64,000 nucleotides of DNA from an uncultured Candidatus Saccharibacteria bacterium (lineage in GTDB: Bacteria > Patescibacteriota > Saccharimonadia > Saccharimonadales > Saccharimonadaceae), in NCBI GenBank assembly GCA_938045445.1, contig CALIMM010000011.1, forward strand, positions 1 to 64,000, in the 5' to 3' direction. A program made the translations under genes and the position numbers. Below the pieces are notes generated by a model. The model was given only the letters and a program-made list of their open reading frames with translations, made no database searches and was not told the DNA's origin. This document shows, piece after piece, positions 17,659 through 25,347 of this stretch (the stretch's first letter is position 1; each line of letters starts with the position of its first letter).

Positions 17659-18384
17659 CTAGTGTCTCCACCACCGCCACTCCGGAGCCAAGTTGTCTTG
17701 TTGAAAACTATCGAATTCAAGATCCCGTAATTTTGGCAAGAGTGGGCGGAGGCGTTCTTCGAATCCAGACATTCTGTCGCGATATGTTGAAACTTTACTG
17801 ATGAAGTCTTTGTCGCGGATAGCACCACGTTCTATGGATCTTGCGAGGAATGCGAGAACGCTTTGCCCCTCGTCGAAGCTTGTCGCATAGTTACTATGGT
17901 GCTCCCATTCGTAATCCTCATCAAACCAGGCGGCTGAATACTTCGAGACGTTATCAGTTAACTTAACTAGCCAATCGCTAAACAGGTAATCCATGTTCTT
18001 GCAGATTCTATCTCGAGCAAATTGCGACTCAATCCTAGACTCGAGTGCCGTCGTGACATTTTCTATAGCATCACGAAGTGATTCGTAGTCAAATATTTCT
18101 GATCCTCTGGGGGCGCGATTGGGGTCCACTTGCTCAAACGTTTCAGTCATCATCTCTGCATGAATAAGTGCCTCAAAATAATGAGGGGCTGCTAACCGAT
18201 ACCCTACTCTCTGCTCTTCGGCGGCTATTGCCGAATAGACAAAAGCATCGTTTAATTCAACGACACATCGATGATATGCGTCGTTTGTCGCTACCGTGAG
18301 CGACTGATCCACTAAGTGATTCCACCATTGAGAATCTGGTGTTACATTTGGATCATTTTCCCATAGATCTGATAGTTTTGACAT
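17659..18384 (-). CDS. Hypothetical 241-residue soluble protein
   Basis: No family recognised. The protein is acidic, mostly helical, rich in Asp/Glu and Trp, with no signal peptide or membrane segment; it ends in a Trp-rich tail (PEWRWWRH). A GGGAG site sits five bases before ATG 18384 and an AT-rich -10 region (TAATAAT) lies upstream, just after the terminator of the tRNA pair. Its lower GC than leuS and murF and lone position could mean recent acquisition, but that is weak evidence. Confidence 0.7.
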   Translation of the reverse strand: MSKLSDLWENDPNVTPDSQWWNHLVDQSLTVATNDAYHRCVVELNDAFVYSAIAAEEQRVGYRLAAPHYFEALIHAEMMTETFEQVDPNRAPRGSEIFDYESLRDAIENVTTALESRIESQFARDRICKNMDYLFSDWLVKLTDNVSKYSAAWFDEDYEWEHHSNYATSFDEGQSVLAFLARSIERGAIRDKDFISKVSTYRDRMSGFEERLRPLLPKLRDLEFDSFQQDNLAPEWRWWRH

Positions 18385-18410
18385 GATAGCTCCCTACTTC
18401 GTTATTATTA

Positions 18411-18442
18411 ATAAAAAAATAAGCGAGATGTATCCTCGCTTA
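18411..18442 (-). terminator. Terminator of the tRNA-Ala/tRNA-Val transcript
   Basis: On the minus strand, AAGCGAG and CTCGCTT pair (18421-18427 with 18435-18441) and are followed by TATTTTTTT. Confidence 0.85.
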
Positions 18443-18500
18443 CCTCAGGCCTTAACTAATGCTGATTATGGCTCAACACCAGAAGGGAATAATCTCAAAA

Positions 18501-18577
18501 TGGTGGATCTTGCAGGATTCGAACCTGCGACCTCACGAATGTGAATCGTGCGCTCTAGCCAACTGAGCTAAAGATCC
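18501..18577 (-). tRNA. tRNA-Val (anticodon CAC)
   Basis: Acceptor GGATCTT/AAGATCC, D-arm TAGCTCAGTTGGCTAGAGC, anticodon stem CACGA/TCGTG around TTCACAT (anticodon CAC), T-arm GGTTCGAATCC, discriminator A, encoded CCA at 18501-18503. It follows tRNA-Ala(GGC) by one base, so the two are cotranscribed. Confidence 0.95.
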
Positions 18578-18578
18578 A

Positions 18579-18655
18579 TGGTGGAGCATACCAGATTCGA
18601 ACTGGTCACCTCTTCGCTGCCAGCGAAGCGCTCTAGCCAAATGAGCTAATGCCCC
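18579..18655 (-). tRNA. tRNA-Ala (anticodon GGC)
   Basis: Acceptor GGGGCAT/ATGCTCC, anticodon stem CTTCG/CGAAG around CTGGCAG (anticodon GGC), T-arm AGTTCGAATCT, discriminator A, encoded CCA at 18579-18581. One base separates it from tRNA-Val. An inverted repeat GCTATAG/CTATAGC just upstream (about 18660-18674) contains -10-like TATAGT or TATAGC boxes. Confidence 0.95.
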
Positions 18656-18671
18656 GTCTGCTATAGACTAT

Positions 18672-18803
18672 AGCAAAAAATCACCTCTTTGGCTAGAGGT
18701 GATTTGCCGGTAGCTGCTACGCGCCCACCCTGGGGCACAATGTTTGTTTTGGCACGATGTTTGTGTTTGGACGCAACGGTACCCCTTTTTGCGTACCAGC
18801 TTG
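18672..18803 (-). ncRNA. Candidate small RNA, about 130 nt, with tandem 13-base repeat
   Basis: Minus-strand unit with promoter TTGTGT (18832-18837), 17-base spacer and CATAAT (18809-18814), and an intrinsic terminator: 11-base-pair stem at 18678-18688 and 18695-18705 followed by six T. The RNA carries two copies of CAAACAUYGUGCC (18734-18746 and 18751-18763 on the plus strand) separated by AAAA, and a hairpin GGTAC/GTACC near its 5' end. It lies upstream of the tRNA-Ala/Val pair and no ORF is evident. I see no tmRNA, RNase P or SRP signature. Confidence 0.5.
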
Positions 18804-19005
18804 TCTTTATTATGCATCACCCTTTTACAAAACACAAGCAGTTCGCCGATTAATTATCACACTTTTATGGTTCAGGCACTCTATGGCTCTTACGCTTCAT
18901 CTGGAGAAATGTCCAGTTAATACAAGCGTCAAAGCATCCAAGCAAGGTGCTCATACAAGTATCTTAATACAAGATCTCCCCTTATTGTTATTTACAAAAG
19001 CAAAA
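18706..19005. other. Gene-free stretch between the tRNA-Leu terminator and the candidate small RNA terminator
   Basis: About 300 bases without a coding gene. The lower part is the body and promoter of the candidate minus-strand small RNA (to 18837); 18838-19005 shows nothing I can name. Confidence 0.6.
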
Positions 19006-19025
19006 CACCACCTATCTTGGTGGTG
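19001..19025 (-). terminator. Terminator of tRNA-Leu
   Basis: Stem CACCACC/GGTGGTG (19006-19012 with 19019-19025) followed on the minus strand by TTTTGCTTTTG. Confidence 0.8.
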
Positions 19026-19030
19026 CTGAT

Positions 19031-19152
19031 GTGTCGCGAGGCATCATATCTGGTGCGGACGAGAAGACTTGAACTTCCACGAGCGCAATGCTCACCAGCC
19101 CCTCAAGCTGACGCGTCTACCAATTCCGCCACGTCCGCATATCTCGCGACAC
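19031..19152. repeat. Ten-base inverted repeat flanking tRNA-Leu
   Basis: GTGTCGCGAG (19031-19040) and CTCGCGACAC (19143-19152) are perfectly complementary and sit 10 and 4 bases outside the tRNA. A TATAAT box (19158-19163) puts transcription start at about 19152, so the precursor would begin with one arm and carry the other just before its terminator. Confidence 0.8.
19051..19138 (-). tRNA. tRNA-Leu (anticodon GAG)
   Basis: Class II tRNA: acceptor GCGGACG/CGTCCGC, anticodon stem CAGC/GCTG around the loop holding GAG, a long variable arm (TGAGCATTGCGCTCGT), T-arm AGTTCAAGTCT, discriminator A and encoded CCA at 19051-19053. Confidence 0.95.
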
Positions 19153-19170
19153 TGTTGATTATACCGCATG

Positions 19171-21033
19171 TTAGGGGGTTTTGTAAACATCTCGCGTTGT
19201 CACTGTCCAACGGAGGACGTCTGCGTAGCGGTCCGCACCGGAAACAAGGGTATCGCCCTGCTGGATAGCCTGGACGCCAGGGCCTGTCGCATACACACTA
19301 GCCGACCGATAGAGACCAATCGCTGGCACATCGCTATACCACTGCTCGGCAAACGCTTTATACTTGGCAGCACGCAACTTGGGTTCGAGACGCGTCCGGG
19401 CACTGGCCAGCGCGGCATCTGCGGTGCGACTCGTGTAATTGACGAAGTTATAGCCCTGGTAGCCAGTCTGAGATGAGTGCCAATAGGCATAGACATCGGG
19501 GTCGGCACCAATTGCCAGCTCATAGAGCAAAACATCGTAGCTTCGTCCCTGTAATGTCCCTTGGACAAAGGTGGATGACGTTGCCGAGCGGTCGATCACT
19601 TGCTGCGTCACCGCGACGCCAAGCTGCTGCCACTGCTCCATTACCTTGGCGAGGACCGCTTCGTACTCTGCGCCCTTCGTAGTGGTGATCATAATCTCCA
19701 GCTTTTGGCCATCTTTGCTGCGGACTTTGCTGCCATCAGCGAGCTTCCAACCGGCTTCATCCAGCATTGCAGCAGCCTTTGTTTTGTCATGCTTATCTGC
19801 AGATGGTGTATTGATACCTCCAAGCTGACTGGGGATAAATGGCCCATCGAGGCGCTGCACACCGTCACCCAGCGAGGTGCGAATCGCAGCGGTGTTGGTG
19901 CCCAATTGGAGGGCTTTACGCACCGCGCGATCTTTGAGGATGGGGTTGGTATTGTTCATGAGCAAATACACCCCACGGTCGGTCGGTACAGTAGTCGTCG
20001 TGTATTGGTTACGCGGGATATCTTTGCGCATCACAACGGAGAGGTCGGTTGCGCCACTCAGTTCACCAGCTTGCAAAGCCGAGACAATATCTTGCTGCGT
20101 GCTATAAGCTTGGAGCTCGAAGCGATCAAGCTTGGGCCGGCCACCATAGTAGCCATCAAAGGCAACGACATGCACTGTCTTTGGCCGGCGAGCATTGTTG
20201 GTCGATTGCAAAATCTGGAACTTAAACGGCCCACTACCAACTGGTGAATGATTAAACGGCGCCTGGCGCATCGAGCTTGGCGTTGCTGAACTCAGCATAT
20301 GTTCAGGTAAAATTGGGAAGGTCAATGCATGTGGGAAGGCGGCATACGTGGCAGGTAGCACAAACTGCACAGTAGTATCATTGACTGCCTTGGCCTGGAC
20401 GTCGACCCAATTGACGCGCAACGGCGAGCGCACCGCCGGGTTCTTGATGAGGTTGATCGTGAAGACAACATCCTTGGCGGTGAGCTTGTGCCCATCGTGC
20501 CAGCGGACGTCATCACGCAATTGAACGGTGTAGGTTTTGCTCGCTTCGTTATAGGCAAGGCTCGTCGCAACATCTGTGTGGAGCGAGCCCTTGGCGTCGT
20601 AATGATAAAGTGAGGAAAACATGAGTTGGCTGGCCGAAAGCTCGGCACTGCTGGTTGCAAAGAGTGGATTAAGCGTCTCAATCGGGCCGAGCGTCCCCTC
20701 AATATACGTCCCGCCAGTCCCACCAGTTGCCGTCGTCGCGTCGCGGCGGATAAAGATCTGAGCAATAATACCAAGCAAAATCACTGCAATGAGGACAAGC
20801 CACAGCACAACCCGCCGCCGGGCTCGGCGCAAGCTCTCGAAGCGACTCCCTAAGAACTTACCAACATGGCGCGTCGCGCTATCTTCGAGCTGCTTGAGGT
20901 CGCGGCGTGGTTTCTTGCGGCGCGATGGCACCGACTTCGCTGCTTTGGCCGCTCGCAGCGACTCGTCCTCCTGGGGCGCAACTGCCGACGAGGTCTCACG
21001 GCGCTGGAGGTGCTTCTCCTGCCGATTCGCCAT
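19171..21033 (-). CDS. ABC transporter substrate-binding protein, family 5 (peptide type)
   Basis: 620 residues. A basic cytoplasmic N-terminus (about 1-70) leads into one transmembrane anchor (about 74-95), then an extracellular SBP_bac_5 domain like OppA/DppA: GTLGPIETLNPLFATSSAE, SLYHYDAKG, LRDDVRWHDGHKLTAKDVVFTI and FVNYTSRTADAAL. It is anchored by a helix, not a lipid: no lipobox Cys is seen. Family members capture oligopeptides for uptake, which would suit a cell depending on host peptides. The stop codon of secG lies three bases upstream; permease and ATPase genes are not nearby. Confidence 0.92.
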   Translation of the reverse strand: MANRQEKHLQRRETSSAVAPQEDESLRAAKAAKSVPSRRKKPRRDLKQLEDSATRHVGKFLGSRFESLRRARRRVVLWLVLIAVILLGIIAQIFIRRDATTATGGTGGTYIEGTLGPIETLNPLFATSSAELSASQLMFSSLYHYDAKGSLHTDVATSLAYNEASKTYTVQLRDDVRWHDGHKLTAKDVVFTINLIKNPAVRSPLRVNWVDVQAKAVNDTTVQFVLPATYAAFPHALTFPILPEHMLSSATPSSMRQAPFNHSPVGSGPFKFQILQSTNNARRPKTVHVVAFDGYYGGRPKLDRFELQAYSTQQDIVSALQAGELSGATDLSVVMRKDIPRNQYTTTTVPTDRGVYLLMNNTNPILKDRAVRKALQLGTNTAAIRTSLGDGVQRLDGPFIPSQLGGINTPSADKHDKTKAAAMLDEAGWKLADGSKVRSKDGQKLEIMITTTKGAEYEAVLAKVMEQWQQLGVAVTQQVIDRSATSSTFVQGTLQGRSYDVLLYELAIGADPDVYAYWHSSQTGYQGYNFVNYTSRTADAALASARTRLEPKLRAAKYKAFAEQWYSDVPAIGLYRSASVYATGPGVQAIQQGDTLVSGADRYADVLRWTVTTRDVYKTP

Positions 21034-21036
21034 GCC

Positions 21037-21270
21037 CTACCCCGCAGACGGCAACAAGAGTGCCGCCAAAATAGACCCAACAAAGGTAACAGCCAAGAAG
21101 ATCGTTGCCTCGAAGAGGTTCTTGTCGAGGCCACGCCGCGTGGTATAGAGCTCGCCCGAGGCACCAAAGCCTGCACCAAGCGTCGCCCCGCGCTGCTGAA
21201 GCAAAATAGCCAAGACCATCAAGACGGCCGAGCCAATCATTATTGTTTGTAGAATACTATCAAGATTCAT
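21037..21270 (-). CDS. secG: Preprotein translocase subunit SecG
   Basis: 77 residues, two hydrophobic helices with the SecG loop LLQQRGATLGAGFGASGELYTTRRG. Accessory subunit of the SecYEG channel. The ATG at 21270 is preceded by AGGAGGAACAAC; an upstream in-frame start at 21294 would overlap the holin-like gene further. It overlaps that gene's end by 11 bases and precedes the binding-protein gene, so the three form one operon. Confidence 0.92.
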   Translation of the reverse strand: MNLDSILQTIMIGSAVLMVLAILLQQRGATLGAGFGASGELYTTRRGLDKNLFEATIFLAVTFVGSILAALLLPSAG

Positions 21271-21661
21271 GTTGTTCCTCCTGCGTGCGCCCATAATTTA
21301 GCTCGAGCGCGCTGCTTACTATATAGTTTACCAGACTCATAATCAGGCCTGTCAAGATGGAGTGAAGAAACGTCATCTTGAGGCCTGGCGCTAGTATTAA
21401 CGAAATATAGACCATAAAGCCATTGACGACGACGGTAAAGAGACCGAGCGTGACGAGAATAGCAGGAAGCGATAGGATAATGGCAATCGGCTTAAAGACT
21501 GCATTGACGACTGAGAAGATAAGCCCAGCCAGCAAAAACACCGCAATGCTCATATCGGGTTGGACACCGATATAGCCTGTACCAAAGATACGTACGGCAA
21601 TCCACAGCCCAAGTGAATTTAGCACCCAGCGGATAATAAAGGCAAAAAATTGTCGTTTCAT
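21260..21661 (-). CDS. Phage holin family 4-like membrane protein (YvlD type)
   Basis: 133 residues with four hydrophobic helices separated by short loops, including FSVVNAVFKPIAIILSLPAILVTLGLF and NYIVSSALELNYGR, typical of the small four-helix membrane protein family annotated as mycobacterial-type holin or YvlD. The role is unknown; the name does not imply phage origin. It is the first gene of the operon with secG and the binding protein. Confidence 0.8.
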   Translation of the reverse strand: MKRQFFAFIIRWVLNSLGLWIAVRIFGTGYIGVQPDMSIAVFLLAGLIFSVVNAVFKPIAIILSLPAILVTLGLFTVVVNGFMVYISLILAPGLKMTFLHSILTGLIMSLVNYIVSSALELNYGRTQEEQHES

Positions 21662-21682
21662 TTGCTCTAGTATAGCGGTTTT

Positions 21683-22870
21683 TTACCATTTTGTCGATAA
21701 GCTGGCGCTGAGATTATCGTGGCCGCTCGGCGTAATGAGAATGTCATCTTCAATCCGGACACCAATGCCCTCTTCTGGAATGTAAATCCCTGGCTCAACG
21801 GTAAGTACCATACCAGCGCGCAGCACCCGCGGCGCACCCAGGCTGTCGTGTGTATCGACGCCAAGCCCATGGCTGGTGGCATGCGGATAGTAGCGCCGGA
21901 AGGTGGCTTGGTCGTGACGATCGCGTAGGAGGCCAAGCTGCTGCAAGGCATCGCGCATAATGTCGTCACTCTGCTGGATGTAGTCGGTGACAGGGAGATT
22001 TGGCTCAAGTAGCTCTATGATGTGTTGCTGCGCCTGCACCACCGCAGCATGGACATCCCGCTGGCGCTGCGTCGGCTCAATGCCATAGGTACGAGTGATA
22101 TCCGCGCAATACCCATTGACCCGCGCCCCAACGTCGATCAATACCATATTCTCAGCGTTCAGCGGCCCTGCATTATGGCTGTAGTGCAAAGTACAGGCGT
22201 TAGCGCCACCAGCAACAATCGGGCTATAGGCATGGCGAGCATTATGACGCCGGAATAGATAGTCAAACTCCGCCTCACACTCATACTCATACTGACAGTG
22301 CGGCAAGCGCTCCTTGGCTACCTCAAACGCTTCGATCGTCAGCGCAATTGCCTGGCGCAGCGCAGCAATCTCCTCCGGCTGCTTGATAGCCCGCAGTTCA
22401 CGCAGCTGACGGAGACACGATTGTACCGAAGGAAAGATCCGCTGCAGTACTTTGCTCAGGTCGCGCGAGGCGGGGTTGAGCATAAAACCATAGTCGGTGC
22501 GGTCGTTTACTTCGTATACAACCGTATGGCGCTTGGCAAGTTGGCGTAGCTCTGCCTCAAAATCGTGGGCATCAATCACTGCATCAGCGCCACTGATCCG
22601 CTTGGCCTCCTCACTACTGAGTTCACCAACGAAGGTCTGCTGCACCGCATCGAGATGAGGTCGCACGAGTGTTGTACGACCACGCAGTCCATCGATAATC
22701 AACTTCCAACCTGGTCGCTCAATCCCACTGAGCCACCAAAAGTTCGACTCCTGCTGAAACGGCGCTGGCTCATCGCCACTGCCCTGCACTTCGTCATACG
22801 CAGTCAATACTGCCAGCCCACCCGCAAGCGCATCAATGCAACGCGCTCGATTCTGACGAAAGTCGATCAT
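21683..22870 (-). CDS. pepP: Xaa-Pro aminopeptidase (M24, aminopeptidase P)
   Basis: 395-residue metallopeptidase that removes N-terminal residues ahead of proline. An N-terminal creatinase-like domain (about 1-155) precedes the pita-bread domain. The dinuclear metal ligands are visible in order: Asp in IDVGARVNGYCAD, second Asp in DITRTYG, His in HATSHGLGVD, Glu in VEPGIYIPEEG and Glu in VRIEDDILIT. It shares a 4-base ATGA overlap with the SPFH gene upstream. It likely serves peptide scavenging along with the binding protein in this region. Confidence 0.95.
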   Translation of the reverse strand: MIDFRQNRARCIDALAGGLAVLTAYDEVQGSGDEPAPFQQESNFWWLSGIERPGWKLIIDGLRGRTTLVRPHLDAVQQTFVGELSSEEAKRISGADAVIDAHDFEAELRQLAKRHTVVYEVNDRTDYGFMLNPASRDLSKVLQRIFPSVQSCLRQLRELRAIKQPEEIAALRQAIALTIEAFEVAKERLPHCQYEYECEAEFDYLFRRHNARHAYSPIVAGGANACTLHYSHNAGPLNAENMVLIDVGARVNGYCADITRTYGIEPTQRQRDVHAAVVQAQQHIIELLEPNLPVTDYIQQSDDIMRDALQQLGLLRDRHDQATFRRYYPHATSHGLGVDTHDSLGAPRVLRAGMVLTVEPGIYIPEEGIGVRIEDDILITPSGHDNLSASLSTKW

Positions 22871-23616
22871 GACCGCTTGATACCCCGCAGTACCTCTGTT
22901 AATTCTGCCGGGAAGAGGATCATCGTCTTCTGGCTTGGCTCGGCACTAATGCGCTCAAGTGTCGTGAGCGTACGCAGGTTGATTGCGCCCGGGGTGTTAG
23001 CAAGAATCTGAGCAGCTTCTGCAAGGGTCTCTGCAGCGGCTTTTTCACCATCGGCATTAATGATGTTGGCTCGGCGCTCACGCTCGGCTTCGGCTTGCTT
23101 GGCCATAGCGCGCTTCATATCGCCTGGCAACTCGATGTTCTGAATCTTCACGTTCTCAACGTCAATCCCCCACTTGTCAGTCTCAGCATCGACAATCTCT
23201 TTGATCTGCTGGCTGAGCTCTTCTCGCTTGGCAAGCAGGTCGTCCATGTCAATGTTACCCGTCACATCACGCAGCGCTGCCTGAGCAAACTGGCTGGTAG
23301 CGTAGATGTAGTTCGTCGTCTCGAGGACGGCCTTTGGCGCATTAATGACACGAAAGTACACCACGGCGTCCACACCAACTGTCACGTTATCTTTCGTAAT
23401 GACTTCTTGCTTTGGCACATCGATCGGCGTCGAGCGGACATCGACCATCATAATCGTCTGAAAGATTGGCACCACTACACGCAAGCCTGGCGCGCGCTGA
23501 CCTGAGAAGCGCCCAAGCGTTAGCACCACACCGCGCTGGTATTGATTCACCACCCGAATCCCGCTCAGCATGAAGACAATCGTCGCCACGATGATGCCGA
23601 TAATGATATATTCCAT
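22867..23616 (-). CDS. SPFH/band 7 (stomatin-like) membrane protein
   Basis: 249 residues: one N-terminal helix (about 2-20), then the SPFH domain with YQRGVVLTLGRFSGQRAPGL and VDVRSTPIDVPKQEVITKDNV, and a coiled coil (MAKQAEAERERRANIINADGE). The family scaffolds membrane microdomains and often pairs with NfeD proteases, but no NfeD gene is adjacent. ATG 23616 has AAAGGAGG upstream and a TATGAT box near 23650. The gene is translationally coupled with pepP. Confidence 0.93.
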   Translation of the reverse strand: MEYIIIGIIVATIVFMLSGIRVVNQYQRGVVLTLGRFSGQRAPGLRVVVPIFQTIMMVDVRSTPIDVPKQEVITKDNVTVGVDAVVYFRVINAPKAVLETTNYIYATSQFAQAALRDVTGNIDMDDLLAKREELSQQIKEIVDAETDKWGIDVENVKIQNIELPGDMKRAMAKQAEAERERRANIINADGEKAAAETLAEAAQILANTPGAINLRTLTTLERISAEPSQKTMILFPAELTEVLRGIKRS

Positions 23617-23868
23617 ATTCCTCCTTTGGACTAGCTTATTGCTTTTATCATACCACATTGTGGCAAAATAGCGAGACAGCAACAGCCTTGGGCATCTTAC
23701 AGCATTATGAGAACCCCTTCTCACACCGCTTTTGTCTGGTAGAGTGTAAAAACAAATTACAATAAGCTACTTTAGTACCTATCCTATTGCCAGATCAGAT
23801 ATAGTTCGATTACCGAAACCGACAGCCCTTCGACGCGCAAGCCCATTTCCGGTATACTAGATAGAACT

Positions 23869-25074
23869 ATGCCTGAGCCAGATTCGTCATCGTCATCACG
23901 CCAACCACTAGCCGAGCGGCTGCGCCCACAGTCGCTCGATGCCGTGATAGGCCAGACACACTTGCTGGGCGATGCCGAGATTTTGCGCCAGATTGTCGCC
24001 AAGAAGCAACCCGTAAGCCTCATCTTCTGGGGGCCACCGGGTACGGGCAAGACGACGCTGGCGCGGATTATTGCTCGCGAGGTGGAGGCCGAGTTTATTG
24101 AGCTCAGTGCCGTTACCAGTGGCAAGAAGGACGTCGAGCGAGTTATCCAGCATGCCCGGCAAAATTGGAATCTTGGCCTGCGTACTGTTCTCTTTGTTGA
24201 TGAAATTCATCGCTTTAATAAGGCGCAGCAGGATGCCTTTTTGCCTCATGTCGAGTCGGGGCTGATTACGTTGATTGGTGCGACGACTGAGAATCCAAGC
24301 TTCGAGGTTATTACCCCACTACTGAGCCGGATGCGCGTACTCGTCTTGCAACCACTGAGCAAAGACGAAATTCGCGCTATCCTCCAGCACGCCATCACTA
24401 CCTTGGGCAAGACAGAGCACGTCACGCCAGAGGCGCTCGATTATCTTGCTGAGCTATCGGGCGGCGATGCCCGAGTGGCGCTCGGTAACCTTGAGCTTGC
24501 CCTGAGTCTCGCTGAGACAGTGACGCCCGATACCGTCACAGCTGCCGCCCAAAAGAAGCTCCCTGGCTACGACAAGCAAGGCGAGATGCACTATGATGTG
24601 ATCTCGGCCTTCATCAAGTCGATGCGGGGCAGCGATGTGCGCGCCACCCTCTATTATCTAAGCCGAATGATCGACGCTGGCGAAGACCCGAAGTTCATTG
24701 CTCGGCGCATGGTGGTATTTGCCAGTGAGGACATCGGGCTGGCAGGTAATGGTGCGTTATCTCTAGCGGTCGCGACCTTCCAAGCGGTGGAACGGGTTGG
24801 CTTGCCTGAGGCCCGCTACAATCTCTACCACTGTGCCACAGCGCTTGCCCGCTCAGCCAAATCGCGCGAGATCACCGACCTTATGCACGAGGCAGAGGCT
24901 CTTGCCAAGCGCTATGCCGATACACCAGTGCCACTCCACCTGCGCAATGCTCCCACCAAACTCATGAAGGAGCTCGGCTATGGCAAAGGCTATCAGTGGC
25001 AAGCAAACTTCCAGCATGAGAAGGGATTTTTGCCAGATGAGGTAGCCCAGCAGATGTCAAAGGATAATACATAA
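23869..25074 (+). CDS. rarA: Replication-associated recombination protein A (AAA+ ATPase)
   Basis: 401 residues of the RarA/MgsA/WRNIP1 family, acting at stalled forks. Walker A GPPGTGKTTLA near residue 55, Walker B FVDEIHRFNKAQQD, sensor 1 GATTENPSFEV, and the C-terminal family block with SAFIKSMRGSDVRATLYYLSRM and ASEDIGLA. A TATACT box (23853-23858) ends ten bases before the ATG with no Shine-Dalgarno, giving a leaderless or near-leaderless message. It is monocistronic. Confidence 0.95.
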   Translation: MPEPDSSSSSRQPLAERLRPQSLDAVIGQTHLLGDAEILRQIVAKKQPVSLIFWGPPGTGKTTLARIIAREVEAEFIELSAVTSGKKDVERVIQHARQNWNLGLRTVLFVDEIHRFNKAQQDAFLPHVESGLITLIGATTENPSFEVITPLLSRMRVLVLQPLSKDEIRAILQHAITTLGKTEHVTPEALDYLAELSGGDARVALGNLELALSLAETVTPDTVTAAAQKKLPGYDKQGEMHYDVISAFIKSMRGSDVRATLYYLSRMIDAGEDPKFIARRMVVFASEDIGLAGNGALSLAVATFQAVERVGLPEARYNLYHCATALARSAKSREITDLMHEAEALAKRYADTPVPLHLRNAPTKLMKELGYGKGYQWQANFQHEKGFLPDEVAQQMSKDNT

Positions 25075-25347
25075 GAAAACTACAGGATAATCTTTATCCG
25101 CTCCCGACGCATTAGTCTCCTGCATTACACCTCTTGTCGCAGCTACTAGCTAAGAATGAGAAGTAACTGCTGAATATCAATCACGACATCGCAATCATCT
25201 AGTATTTTCCTCTCTTATGCACACTGTCTGGTTTACTGCAAAAGGCAGCTATCGCTGGCTCATTTTGCCAAGCAAAAAGTCTGGGCAGTCTAGCAACAAA
25301 CTGACTTTAAATATTTGTTGTGTCATATATCTTCCCAAGGGTATCAG

